Below are positions 52,095 through 61,027 of a DNA stretch of 64,000 bases, one piece after another. Location of the stretch: positions 1 to 64,000 of the forward strand of contig CAKUXV010000004.1 of assembly GCA_934700895.1 (NCBI GenBank). Reading direction: 5' to 3'. How positions within the stretch are numbered: the first letter of the stretch is position 1; the number at the start of each line of letters is the position of its first letter. Made by a program: the position numbers and the translations under genes. Under the pieces are notes generated by a model. The model made no database searches, had not been told where the DNA came from, and saw only the letters and a list, made by a program, of their open reading frames with translations. Source of the stretch: an uncultured Bacilli bacterium (GTDB lineage: Bacteria > Bacillota_I > Bacilli_A > RFN20 > CAG-826).

Positions 52095-54594
52095 CTTCCG
52101 CCTCCCCTCTTTTTTCATCTTCTTCAAAATGCTTTGCGATTTGTTTCCACACCTTTGGCAAGGAATCGAAATCATTCGCTTTACGGTAACAAATATCGCG
52201 GAAGGAACAGCTCGAACACGCTAGATCACCACTGGATTTCACCGGCTTATGAAGTTGCCTTTGCGTTGGCGCGATGGCAAAATCGCCGTTTTCGATGCGA
52301 TGAATAACGTTGAGACAAGCTTTTTCCGCGTCCTCCACGATTTGGGGCAAAGAATAATAGGGGTCTCCCATCACTTCTTTTTCTAGACGAAGGGTGTCAG
52401 GCATAAAACGAGGTTTGCCTGCGATATATTTGCCGGTAAATTTGCACTCAGTTTTGTTCTTGGTTGTCTTAAACGACTCATCATCATCGTCGGCGGCAAG
52501 CCAAAACCCCTCTTCCTTTAAGGTCAAACCCTTAAAAGCGGATTGGCTAAGCACTTTCTTCTCCGACAAAAGATGATTGCCCGCATCGAAAGCTTGTTTA
52601 ACGGAGGAAAAATAAATTTGCTGGATTCCAAAACCGCCAAATTTACCTTCCCCGCATAATTCCTTATCTTTTGATTTTTCTAAGGCGGAGTAATAAAGCG
52701 GAAGCTGGATCGACTGTCCAGCGCACACGTAACGGCAATCGAATTTTTCCGCACCTGTTTTATAGTCGATGATGAAATAGTATTTGAGGTCACCGCATTC
52801 AAACTGAACGATTTTGTCCACACGACCCGAGAACGGATAAACGCCCTCCTCGTCTTGCAAAGTCCAATGGATTTGTTTTTCCGCGAGGGATTTCGAAATA
52901 TGGGAACACCCTTTCCACGTCAAGATACGGTCCAAAAGCAGCTTCAAGCCGTCGTGGTAAATTTCAATGAGGACGTCGTCCCGCTCCGTCCACGTGTCTC
53001 CTTTTTGGCTCAAACTTTCTCGATAAGCCTCCACGCCTTTTTGGAAGGAGGATTCGTAATCGAAAGAGGGCAAGTAAGCATCTTCCATGATTTTATGGAC
53101 GAGATCGCCCAAATAAATGAAGTGATAATCTTGGTCGTCTTCTTTAAGGAATTGTTTTAAGTAGAATTGATAAGGGCAACGGACATAGGATTCAATGCGA
53201 CTAATGGACCATCTTTTGATTTTCTTGTCTTCGTCCCAACCCTTGCCCAAGTTCGTAAAAGCCGGGGAATAGGAAAGGAAGCCATCTTTTTGTGGGCTAT
53301 AAACAAATTGGGCATCGCATTCATGAGCGGCCCAAAGGTTTTTTGCCTCACTGGTGAAACAGCCCTTTTCATTCAAATCTGCCTTAATGACGCGGAATCG
53401 GGAAATGGATTTTCCATCCTCTTTAGCAGGCATCATGACCTCACTAATAAATGGGGAATCATAGATGGCATCCGACAAGTGTTCTCGAACGCGAGAAAGA
53501 AGAACGATATTTTGAAAACATAGGTAGTTCCATTTCTTTCTTTTATCTAGCAAAGTAAGAGCATAACTGGGGTTTGCGTGGATTTTCACGAGTTCTGCAT
53601 CGGAAATTACATTTTTATCATCATAAGATTGATAGAAGGATCCATCGCAAAAATCCATCACATAAACAAGCGAGTTTTTATCGAAGTCAAAAGAAGATGT
53701 CACTTGAATTCCACGATCCCCCATCATTTCTTTAGAGGCAGTGGAAGAGACAATTTCAAGCAGGTTGGCATATCTTTCTTTTTCTTGAGGCAGCGTAGCA
53801 ATGCCGTAAGTCTCGATGATCCGTTTCAATTCGGTCAAATCCGGATTTTCCTTTTCTTCATCCGTGAAAGAAAAGTCACCCGTTTGATAGATGCGGGCCA
53901 TTTTCTCCGCGATGGATGGCATGGAGAGAAGTGGGGTGCGTGTTGAATAAATAACCGGGATGCCGAAGGATCGGCTTGCCAAGTGCAAATAAAAATTATC
54001 GCTTTCCCCTGAAATCAAAATCTTGATGCGACTTGCCATCTCGTTCCTTTGATTTTCTGGGGTGTCGAGAAGGCGTTTACGAATATCGCTGAAGACATAA
54101 AAGTATTGTTGGAATTTATTGCGAAAGGACAAAACGTCGATTCTGTCCGTGGCCGTTTTTTCATCGAAAAAGGGTGGAATGTCAAAGTACGATAAATGAA
54201 GAAGATCAAAGGAGATATTTTTCCTTTGGAGAAAGAACTGGATTTCGCTATCCTCATCCATCTCCAAAAGACAAATTTTACATTTCCGCAACATGGCCTT
54301 TGCCAAAAAAGGGTCGCTATCTTTGTATCCTTCTAACCATCCTGATATTTCTTTGGCTTTTTCATTTTTAGAAGCATCGCAAACGCGAAGGAGTCTTAGC
54401 CACTTCTTCGCATCCATATAGTCCAAACCTTTGGACATGAGCTTTTGGATGGCTCCTTCCTTCCAAGAAAAAGACAAAAGATCTAGGAGTTCTTCGCAAT
54501 CTACCAATTTAAAGCAAGAGAACGGGTTTTCTTTTTTGTGCTGAAGCAAAAGGGGCCAATAACAGCGATCCGCTACAATAAGACGTTCTTTCAT
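52078..54594 (-). CDS. addB: Short AddB/RexB-like nuclease subunit
   Basis: 838 residues against about 1150 in Bacillus AddB. The C-terminal nuclease is intact: IIDYKTGAEKF and QSIQLPLYYSAL, plus an Fe-S staple made by Cys in YVRCPYQFYLKQF and the late CSSCSFRDIC. The N-terminus has no Walker A motif, as in RexB proteins, and the inactive helicase part is shortened. It overlaps addA by 17 nt. A GGGGGAA site precedes the ATG. Confidence 0.85.
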   Translation of the reverse strand: MKERLIVADRCYWPLLLQHKKENPFSCFKLVDCEELLDLLSFSWKEGAIQKLMSKGLDYMDAKKWLRLLRVCDASKNEKAKEISGWLEGYKDSDPFLAKAMLRKCKICLLEMDEDSEIQFFLQRKNISFDLLHLSYFDIPPFFDEKTATDRIDVLSFRNKFQQYFYVFSDIRKRLLDTPENQRNEMASRIKILISGESDNFYLHLASRSFGIPVIYSTRTPLLSMPSIAEKMARIYQTGDFSFTDEEKENPDLTELKRIIETYGIATLPQEKERYANLLEIVSSTASKEMMGDRGIQVTSSFDFDKNSLVYVMDFCDGSFYQSYDDKNVISDAELVKIHANPSYALTLLDKRKKWNYLCFQNIVLLSRVREHLSDAIYDSPFISEVMMPAKEDGKSISRFRVIKADLNEKGCFTSEAKNLWAAHECDAQFVYSPQKDGFLSYSPAFTNLGKGWDEDKKIKRWSISRIESYVRCPYQFYLKQFLKEDDQDYHFIYLGDLVHKIMEDAYLPSFDYESSFQKGVEAYRESLSQKGDTWTERDDVLIEIYHDGLKLLLDRILTWKGCSHISKSLAEKQIHWTLQDEEGVYPFSGRVDKIVQFECGDLKYYFIIDYKTGAEKFDCRYVCAGQSIQLPLYYSALEKSKDKELCGEGKFGGFGIQQIYFSSVKQAFDAGNHLLSEKKVLSQSAFKGLTLKEEGFWLAADDDDESFKTTKNKTECKFTGKYIAGKPRFMPDTLRLEKEVMGDPYYSLPQIVEDAEKACLNVIHRIENGDFAIAPTQRQLHKPVKSSGDLACSSCSFRDICYRKANDFDSLPKVWKQIAKHFEEDEKRGEAEDGKER

Positions 54595-54725
54595 GTCTTC
54601 CCCCTTTTTTTCAAAATATTATGCTCCTTATTTTAGGGGAAGAGCCTCCGGGGGCAAGGTAGGTAGAGCTAATTTTTTGCTCCGCCCCGTCAGTGAAAAA
54701 CGAAAAACGCCTATCATAGCAAAGT

Positions 54726-54739
54726 AGAAAACGCTTTCT
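54726..54739. promoter_or_regulatory. Possible cre site (CcpA operator)
   Basis: AGAAAACGCTTTCT is palindromic around CG and matches the cre consensus at all defined positions except the outermost base on each side. It may link nrdD or addAB to carbon status. Confidence 0.3.
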
Positions 54740-54829
54740 TTATCCATTGGATAAATAAATCTTGCTCTTTTTTTCGTTTTCAAAAATTTTCATAAAGAAA
54801 AGGAAGAAACATTGTGTAGGCATCATCCC

Positions 54830-54835
54830 TATAAT
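54830..54835 (+). promoter_or_regulatory. Candidate -10 of nrdD
   Basis: Perfect TATAAT on the plus strand. The best -35 (GAAACA, 18-nt spacing) is poor. A start near 54842 would give a leader of about 157 nt that contains the hairpin at 54941-54978. Confidence 0.4.
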
Positions 54836-54940
54836 CCGTGAAAAGGTAATATTTCAACACTTAAAAATCATGAAAATTATGTGCCTATTTTTAAACTTGT
54901 TTTCATGCCTTTTTAGATTAAGATACTTGTATCAACGCCG

Positions 54941-54978
54941 ATGAATAGAGCAACCCGGCTAGAGCCGTTTTTATTCAT
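54941..54978 (+). promoter_or_regulatory. Structured nrdD leader with terminator-like core
   Basis: ATGAATAGAG (54941-54950) pairs with 54969-54978 in a 10-bp stem. Inside it CGGC-TAGA-GCCG (54956-54967) is followed by five T residues, like a small intrinsic terminator. The two folds cannot both use the T run, which suggests an attenuator. The Shine-Dalgarno AAGGAG of nrdD follows a few bases later. Confidence 0.4.
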
Positions 54979-54998
54979 GGCAACAAGGAGCCTCAACC

Positions 54999-57377
54999 AT
55001 GTTAGAAGTAATCAAAAGAGACGGGAGCATTCTCCCCTTCGACTTATCGAAAATCAAAAGCGCGATCGAAAGAGCTTTCCGTGCCGAACATAAGGAATTC
55101 ACCCCCGACATCATTGAGCTCCTTGCTTTAAGAGCAACGGCCGTCTTCAACACGAAAGTCAAAGACGAAAAGGTCAGCGTTGAAGACATCCAAGACGCAG
55201 TTGAAATCGCTTTGATTCAAACTAACTATATCGACGTGGCCAAATCCTATATGGAATACCGTAACAAACACGCGGCGTTACGCCAAGTAAAGAATACGTC
55301 TTTAGACTTCAAAAACGTCGTCGACAACTACCTACGCATCGCCGACTGGCGCGTCAAGGAAAACTCCACCGTCACCTATTCCGTCGGCGGTTTGATCTTA
55401 AGCAACTCTGGCGCGGTCACTGCCAACTATTGGCTCAGCGAAGTCTATGACAAAGAAATTGCCGACGCCCACCGCAACGCCGACATCCACCTCCACGACT
55501 TATCCATGCTTACTGGTTATTGCGCCGGTTGGAGCTTAAAACAGCTCATTCAGCAAGGATTAGGCGGCGTTGCCGGCAAAATCACCTCTAGCCCCGCCAA
55601 GCACCTTATGACCCTTTGCAATCAAATGGTCAATTTTCTTGGCATCATGCAAAACGAATGGGCCGGCGCTCAGGCGTTCTCTTCCTTTGATACCTATTTG
55701 GCCCCGTTTGCCAAGGTCGATCATTTAACCTATAAGGAAGTCAAACAATGCATCCAGTCCTTCATTTATGGCGTGAATACCCCGAGCCGTTGGGGAACTC
55801 AAGCCCCCTTCACCAACGTCACTTTGGACTGGACCGTCCCCGATGATTTGAAGAACCTTCCCGCGATCGTGGGTGGCAAGGAAATGCCTTTCACCTATGG
55901 CGATTGCAAAGAAGAGATGGACATGATTAACCGCGCCTTTATCGAAGTCATGATTGAAGGAGATGCGAATGGCCGTGGATTCCAATATCCGATTCCGACC
56001 TATTCCATCACCCAAGACTTTGACTGGTCACCCACTGAGAACAACAAACTTCTCTTCACCATGACCGCCAAATACGGCACCCCTTATTTCTCCAATTACA
56101 TCAATAGCGACATGAAGCCGAGCGACGTTCGCTCCATGTGCTGCCGTTTACGTCTCGACTTGCGTGAATTGCGCAAGAAGAGTGGAGGATATTTTGGTTC
56201 TGGCGAATCTACGGGATCGATCGGCGTTGTCACCATCAACATGCCCCGCATTGCCTATCTATCTACAAGCAAAGAAGATTTCTATGCCCGGCTTGACCGT
56301 TTGATGGATATCTCTGCCCGTTCCCTCAAGATCAAGCGTGAGACCATCACCAAGCTTTTGGATGCCGGCTTATACCCGTACACCAAGCATTACCTTGGCT
56401 CCTTCAAGAACCACTTCTCCACAATCGGCCTCGTCGGCATGAATGAAACTTGCCTCAACGCTCGCTGGATCCACGAAGATTTGACCCATCAAGCCGCTCA
56501 AGACTTCACCGAAGAAGTGCTGAACCATATGCGCAACCGCCTCTCAGATTATCAAGAACAATATGGCGATTTGTATAACTTGGAAGCCACCCCGGCAGAA
56601 TCCACCTCCTTCCGTTTGGCTAAGCACGATAAGAAACGCTACCCGAACATCATCACGGCTTCTAAAGACGAAGGAACTCCTTTCTACACCAACTCCTCGC
56701 ACTTACCCGTTGGCTATACCAATGACATCTTTGATGCGCTGGATATTGAGGACCGTTTCCAAACCCTTTATACCTCGGGAACCGTTTTCCACGCTTTCCT
56801 TGGCCAAAGACTGCCGGACTGGGAATCCTGTATGAAACTGGTTCGCAAAATCGCCGAGAACTACAAATTGCCGTATTACACGATTTCCCCCACCTATTCG
56901 GTTTGCGAAGACCATGGTTATCTCTCCGGCGAGCAATGGAAATGCCCGATTTGTGGAAAAGAAGCCGAAGTCTATTCCCGTATCACGGGTTACTATCGTC
57001 CCGTCAAAAACTGGAACGCGGGCAAAACCCAAGAATTCAAGCAAAGAAAGACCTACGACATCAACGAAAGCCAACAACCGCATCATCATGACGACACCTG
57101 CTGCTGTGCGACTCCCAAAGAAGAGAAATCCAGCGGACCCATCAGCACGTTAATGCTTTTCACTTCCCCTTCTTGCCCGAACTGCAAAATGGCGAAGATG
57201 ATGCTAGACAAAGCCGGCATCGCCTATGAGTGCGTTGACGCCGCTACCCACCTTGAACTAACCCAGAGTTTCGGCATCAAGCAAGCTCCGACGTTAGTTG
57301 CTCCTGGCACAGATGGATTCGTCATCTACGAAAACGCCAGCAACATCAAAGGGTTCATCAACGCCCAAAAGAAATAA
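54999..57377 (+). CDS. nrdD: Class III (anaerobic) ribonucleotide reductase with fused glutaredoxin-like domain
   Basis: 792 residues, reducing NTPs to dNTPs without oxygen. An ATP-cone (1-90) gives allosteric control. The 10-stranded barrel includes GYCAGWSLKQL and MCCRLRLDLRELRKK. Near the C-terminus VCEDHG and CPICG (649-653) form the zinc site and RITGYYRPV holds the glycyl radical Gly664. Unlike standard NrdD, a His/Cys-rich linker (HHHDDTCCC) leads to a thioredoxin-fold domain (about 716-792) with active site CPNC at 726-729. A thioredoxin-reductase-like gene starts 2 nt downstream. Confidence 0.95.
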   Translation: MLEVIKRDGSILPFDLSKIKSAIERAFRAEHKEFTPDIIELLALRATAVFNTKVKDEKVSVEDIQDAVEIALIQTNYIDVAKSYMEYRNKHAALRQVKNTSLDFKNVVDNYLRIADWRVKENSTVTYSVGGLILSNSGAVTANYWLSEVYDKEIADAHRNADIHLHDLSMLTGYCAGWSLKQLIQQGLGGVAGKITSSPAKHLMTLCNQMVNFLGIMQNEWAGAQAFSSFDTYLAPFAKVDHLTYKEVKQCIQSFIYGVNTPSRWGTQAPFTNVTLDWTVPDDLKNLPAIVGGKEMPFTYGDCKEEMDMINRAFIEVMIEGDANGRGFQYPIPTYSITQDFDWSPTENNKLLFTMTAKYGTPYFSNYINSDMKPSDVRSMCCRLRLDLRELRKKSGGYFGSGESTGSIGVVTINMPRIAYLSTSKEDFYARLDRLMDISARSLKIKRETITKLLDAGLYPYTKHYLGSFKNHFSTIGLVGMNETCLNARWIHEDLTHQAAQDFTEEVLNHMRNRLSDYQEQYGDLYNLEATPAESTSFRLAKHDKKRYPNIITASKDEGTPFYTNSSHLPVGYTNDIFDALDIEDRFQTLYTSGTVFHAFLGQRLPDWESCMKLVRKIAENYKLPYYTISPTYSVCEDHGYLSGEQWKCPICGKEAEVYSRITGYYRPVKNWNAGKTQEFKQRKTYDINESQQPHHHDDTCCCATPKEEKSSGPISTLMLFTSPSCPNCKMAKMMLDKAGIAYECVDAATHLELTQSFGIKQAPTLVAPGTDGFVIYENASNIKGFINAQKK

Positions 57378-57379
57378 GC

Positions 57380-58294
57380 ATGTTTGACACGATCATCATT
57401 GGCTGCGGCCCAAGTGGCATGACGGCCGCCCTCTACTTGCTCCGTGCCAACAAAAGCGTTTTGTTGTTGGAAAAAGAAGGGATTGGCGGACAGATTGCCG
57501 AAAGCCCACGTCTAGAGAATTACCCTTCTATTCCCTCTATTTCCGGCAGTGAATTCGCGGATAAATTATTTTCCCAAATCCAAGACCTCGGGGCAGAATT
57601 TGAATTCGCAGAAGCCCTTGAAATCCAAAAAGAAGGGAATACGTATACCATTAAAACGGATGGAGACAACTATTCCGCCCGATCCATTATCTTAGCCAAC
57701 GGCTGTAAACATCGAAAACTAGGGCTGGAGAGAGAAGAAGAATTAGTCGGCCACGGAATTTCTTATTGTGCAACCTGTGACGGCGCTTTCTTCAAAGACC
57801 AAGATGTCATTGTCATCGGTGATGCCAATAGCGCTCTTCAATACGCGATTGCTTTAAGCGAAATCTGCAAGCACGTTCAAATCATGACCCTTTTTGATCG
57901 ATATTTTGCTGACCCCATCCTTGTGAAACGCATCCAGGAAAACCCAAAAATCTCCGCCGAGCACGATTGGTCCGCCATCGGGTTTGAAGGAGATAAAAAT
58001 CTAACGGGTGTAACCTTTCAAAACACCAAAACGAAACAAATCCAAACCGTTCCTTGCCAAGGATGCTTCATCGCGATTGGTCAAATCCCTCATAACGATG
58101 TCTACGCTCCTCTCGTGGATTTAGACCGCGGTTTCATTGTAACGGATGAAAACATGGCAACGAAAACACCAGGCCTATTCGCCTGCGGAGATACCCGCGT
58201 CAAAAAAGTCCGCCAAGTTGCCACGGCGATAGGGGATGGGGCAAATGCCGCCATGAGCTGCCTGGCCTATTTGTCTTCACTCATAACCGCGTAA
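57380..58294 (+). CDS. trxB: Thioredoxin-disulfide reductase-like flavoprotein
   Basis: 304 residues, normal TrxB length. FAD site IIIGCGPSGMTAALYLLRA at the start, redox pair CATCDG (about 136-141), NADPH-fold motif VIGDANSALQ and the C-terminal FAD motif GLFACGDTR. The NADPH-binding HRRxxFRA segment is replaced by a different sequence (LFDRYFADPIL), so the electron donor may not be NADPH. It is cotranscribed with nrdD and probably reduces its glutaredoxin domain. It overlaps nrdG tail-to-tail by 18 nt. Confidence 0.88.
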   Translation: MFDTIIIGCGPSGMTAALYLLRANKSVLLLEKEGIGGQIAESPRLENYPSIPSISGSEFADKLFSQIQDLGAEFEFAEALEIQKEGNTYTIKTDGDNYSARSIILANGCKHRKLGLEREEELVGHGISYCATCDGAFFKDQDVIVIGDANSALQYAIALSEICKHVQIMTLFDRYFADPILVKRIQENPKISAEHDWSAIGFEGDKNLTGVTFQNTKTKQIQTVPCQGCFIAIGQIPHNDVYAPLVDLDRGFIVTDENMATKTPGLFACGDTRVKKVRQVATAIGDGANAAMSCLAYLSSLITA

Positions 58295-58969
58295 GGAAAC
58301 TTCTTCTACATCATTGCGGAGAATGGAAACAAACTTCTCCGCTTTTTCTTTGCTTATGGGGTGGAAACCGTGTTCTAAGCAGCCCGCTCGATCTTCGTAT
58401 TTTTGTAGGTAATACTGCTTAGCGCCATGAATCCATTGCCCGATGGCCTTCATGGCTTTTTCATCGTGGAATTCTTCCATGATGGTGGTGCGGAATTCGT
58501 AACCAACGCCACTGCTTTGCAGCAATTTAATGGAACGATCGATAGACAATAAATCGATAGATGCCCCTGCCGTTTTTGGATAATTCGCAGGAGAATTCTT
58601 GATATCCATGGCAATATAATCCACCAATTTCTCTTGAATGAGTTTTTCTAGTAAATCCGGTTTCCAACCATTGGAATCGAGTTTAACCATATAGCCAAGC
58701 GCTTTGATTTGTCGCAACTTGTCCTCCAAATCGGGGAGTAGGGTCGGTTCCCCGCCAGAGACGCAAACCGCCTCCATAACGCCTTGACGTTTCTTGAGAT
58801 AATCCAAAATCTGCGACCATGGAATCTTGGGGGAATTAGCTGGGTGGAGTACCAATTCGCCATTATGACAAAAAGGGCAACGAAAAGGGCAGCCCGCAAC
58901 GAAAAGCGTCGTTGTTAAGCGATGATCAAAATCAACAAGCGAAAGCTTCTCCCAGCCTGAAAAATCCAT
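58277..58969 (-). CDS. nrdG: Anaerobic ribonucleotide reductase activating enzyme
   Basis: 230 residues, radical-SAM protein that generates the glycyl radical on NrdD. The cluster motif GCPFRCPFCHNGELV (CX3CX2C) lies near residue 30 and the N-terminus GWEKLSLVDFD fits the NrdG2 subgroup. The ATG at 58969 has AAGGGA upstream and lies 11 nt after the nitroreductase stop. A start 36 codons upstream would overlap that gene and add an unrelated Cys-rich stretch. Opposite strand to nrdD. Confidence 0.92.
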   Translation of the reverse strand: MDFSGWEKLSLVDFDHRLTTTLFVAGCPFRCPFCHNGELVLHPANSPKIPWSQILDYLKKRQGVMEAVCVSGGEPTLLPDLEDKLRQIKALGYMVKLDSNGWKPDLLEKLIQEKLVDYIAMDIKNSPANYPKTAGASIDLLSIDRSIKLLQSSGVGYEFRTTIMEEFHDEKAMKAIGQWIHGAKQYYLQKYEDRAGCLEHGFHPISKEKAEKFVSILRNDVEEVSLRGYE

Positions 58970-58980
58970 ACACGTCCCTT

Positions 58981-59511
58981 TTATTTCGTCACAATAATGC
59001 GCCCTTCTTTTCTTGGGGCAGGTTGAGGTTTTGCTCCTTTCGCATAGCCCAAAGCAAGGTGGCCAATTCCTTCCCAATCACCTTCTAGACCCCATTCCTT
59101 GAGCCAAGTCTTTCCTTGCTCGGTCTCGAATTCTTCTTTTGCACGATGAATCCAGCAGGAACCAAGGCCCACCGCATCCGCGGCAAGCATCAAATTTCCC
59201 ATTACGAGACTCCCATCATAAACATGGGTGGGGATATTTTTATTCGCCAAAACAATCAAGATAACGGGCGCACCATAGAAAGGGTCAAAATCCATGGGCC
59301 ATCCACCAATTTTCGCATTCAATTCTCGAATTTCTTTTCCCAATTTTTTATTGTCAATTTGCACAATAATGGTGCCTTGGGTCCCACGTCCACTAGCGGC
59401 GTATAGTCCTGCTTCCATCACTTCTTCAATGAGATTTTGGTCGGGAATGCGTTCTTCAAATGAGCGGATGCTACGACGTTTTTGCATCGCTTCTAATACT
59501 TTGTTTTCCAT
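58981..59511 (-). CDS. Nitroreductase-family FMN oxidoreductase
   Basis: 176 residues. The N-terminal RRSIRSFEERIPDQ and the SAADAVGLGSCWI-like segment (LAADAVGLGSCWIHRAKEE) belong to the nitroreductase family, which binds FMN and uses NAD(P)H. Substrate unknown. It has a TTGGAGG site and is cotranscribed with nrdG, 11 nt apart. Confidence 0.85.
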   Translation of the reverse strand: MENKVLEAMQKRRSIRSFEERIPDQNLIEEVMEAGLYAASGRGTQGTIIVQIDNKKLGKEIRELNAKIGGWPMDFDPFYGAPVILIVLANKNIPTHVYDGSLVMGNLMLAADAVGLGSCWIHRAKEEFETEQGKTWLKEWGLEGDWEGIGHLALGYAKGAKPQPAPRKEGRIIVTK

Positions 59512-59552
59512 CTATCTTAGCCTCCAAAAAGAGTATAGCACGCGGGCAAAAT

Positions 59553-59581
59553 TTGCCTTACATAATTTCATCCACTAGAAT
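59553..59581 (+). promoter_or_regulatory. Promoter of the MATE gene
   Basis: -35 TTGCCT (59553-59558), 17-nt spacer, -10 TAGAAT (59576-59581). Predicted start near 59588, leaving a leader of about 87 nt. Confidence 0.55.
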
Positions 59582-59587
59582 ATTTAG

Positions 59588-59674
59588 GATTCGTCGGAGG
59601 GCAAAACGTCGGAACGTTTCAGCCGGATAAGACGCTTGGGTGCGCCCAAGAAAGCCGTTCGGAGGTTTTTTACT
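59588..59674 (+). ncRNA. Candidate structured leader (riboswitch-like) of the MATE gene
   Basis: Three pairings are possible: AAACGT/ACGTTT (59604-59609 with 59614-59619), CTTGGG/CCCAAG (59635-59640 with 59645-59650), and CCGGA/TTCGG (59623-59627 with 59658-59662). The last covers the start of the GGAGG Shine-Dalgarno (59661-59665). CGTCGGA occurs twice (59592-59598 and 59607-59613). MATE genes are known riboswitch targets, including guanidine classes, but I could not match a known consensus. Confidence 0.4.
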
Positions 59675-61021
59675 GTGAGAAAAATTAAGTTATCGGACCA
59701 TTTCACTTTCCGCCACATTTTGTTGGCTGTTTTACCATCAGTAATCATGATGGTATTTTCGTCAATTTATAGCATTGTTGATGGCCTTTTCATCGCGGAA
59801 TTCGTCGGAGAAGACGCCTTTTCCGGCATTAATCTCGCTTGGCCTTTTGTCGCCATTCTATGGGCTATTGGCTTCATGATGGGCAGTGGGGGCAGCGCGC
59901 TTGTTGGCAAAACGCTTGGAGAAGGCGACTCCAAAAAGGCAAACGAAATCTTTTCGTTAGTTATCTATTCAACAGCTATTTTAAGCGCCCTTGTGTCCCT
60001 TATTGGTTACTTTTCCATGGAACCCTTAATCCGTTGGATGGCCAGTTTATCGAATGACAACACGGAAGGCATGGTTCAAAACGCTTTAACCTACGGCCAT
60101 ATCCTCGCCATTTTCTTGCCGTTTGCCATGTTGCAAAACGTATTCCAATCTTTCTTCGTCACAGCGGAAAAGCCGGTAACCGGATTCTTATTTATCCTAT
60201 TTGGCGGGCTTACCAACATTATTCTAGATGCCGTCTTCATTGCAGGATTCCACTGGGGAATCGAAGGCGCCGCATGCGGGACCATCATTGGTCAAGTCGT
60301 CGCGGGTGTCGGCCCTATCTTCTATTTCTTGTTTAGGAAGGATTTACGGTTACGTCTTGGCAAAACCCATTTTGATATCAAAGTCCTAGTCAGGACTTGC
60401 ACCAACGGAATCAGCGAATTTATTTCTAGCATTGCAGGATCGATTGTTGGGGTTTGCTATAACGCGCAGCTTTTGGCTTATATCGGGCCAAAAGGCGTTT
60501 CCGCCTATGGCGTGATCATGTATATCGCCTATGTCTTTTCCGCTATTTTCATGGGTTATTCCATTGGAATATCTCCTATCGTCAGTTACCACTACGGCGC
60601 AGGAAACAAAAAAGAGCTCCATGGGCTCTTAGTGAAGTCCCTGATCATTATTACGGTGACGAGTTTAGCAATGTTCGGTTTATCTCAGAGCCTTGGTCCT
60701 TTATTTGCCAAAGCTTTCTGCGAAGGAGACGCCGAATTGCTTGAAATCACCGCAGTATCCATTCGAATTTATAGTTTCGTTTTCTTGGTCTGTGGCTTCT
60801 CCATTTTCGGATCCGGATTCTTCACCGCGCTGAACAATGGATTAATTTCCGCCATCATTTCGTTGGTTCGCGCCTTGGTCTTTGAGCTCATACTCGTTTG
60901 GACATTCCCTTTGATTTGGGGTGTGACGGGGATTTGGGTTTCCGCTCCCTGCGCCGAGATCGCATCGGCCATTCTAACCTCTTGCTGCTTCCTCATCGGA
61001 TGGAAGAAATACGGTTATTGA
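59675..61021 (+). CDS. MATE-family multidrug/cation antiporter
   Basis: 448 residues from the GTG at 59675, which has GGAGG 9 nt upstream. An in-frame TTG at 59636 lies within the leader hairpin. Twelve membrane segments in two halves; MMGSGGSALVGKTLGEGD (about 65-82) and AYGVIMYIAYVFSAIF are typical. It exports drugs or toxic cations using Na+ or H+. Its structured leader suggests ligand-controlled expression. Confidence 0.9.
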   Translation: MRKIKLSDHFTFRHILLAVLPSVIMMVFSSIYSIVDGLFIAEFVGEDAFSGINLAWPFVAILWAIGFMMGSGGSALVGKTLGEGDSKKANEIFSLVIYSTAILSALVSLIGYFSMEPLIRWMASLSNDNTEGMVQNALTYGHILAIFLPFAMLQNVFQSFFVTAEKPVTGFLFILFGGLTNIILDAVFIAGFHWGIEGAACGTIIGQVVAGVGPIFYFLFRKDLRLRLGKTHFDIKVLVRTCTNGISEFISSIAGSIVGVCYNAQLLAYIGPKGVSAYGVIMYIAYVFSAIFMGYSIGISPIVSYHYGAGNKKELHGLLVKSLIIITVTSLAMFGLSQSLGPLFAKAFCEGDAELLEITAVSIRIYSFVFLVCGFSIFGSGFFTALNNGLISAIISLVRALVFELILVWTFPLIWGVTGIWVSAPCAEIASAILTSCCFLIGWKKYGY

Positions 61022-61027
61022 TTCTTC

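Larger units (their letters stand above)
54595..54998. other. Divergent control region between addB and nrdD
   Basis: 404 nt without a supported gene. It contains a G/C-rich block with imperfect pairing (about 54638-54690), a cre-like palindrome (54726-54739), a perfect TATAAT (54830-54835) and a branched hairpin with a terminator-like core just before nrdD (54941-54978). Long A/T tracts fill the remainder. Confidence 0.55.

Noticed and set aside
59588..59674. Naming the MATE leader as a guanidine-IV (mepA) or guanidine-III riboswitch
   Set aside because: Partial likeness (GGATAAGACG) and gene context only. I cannot confirm the consensus without a covariance-model search.
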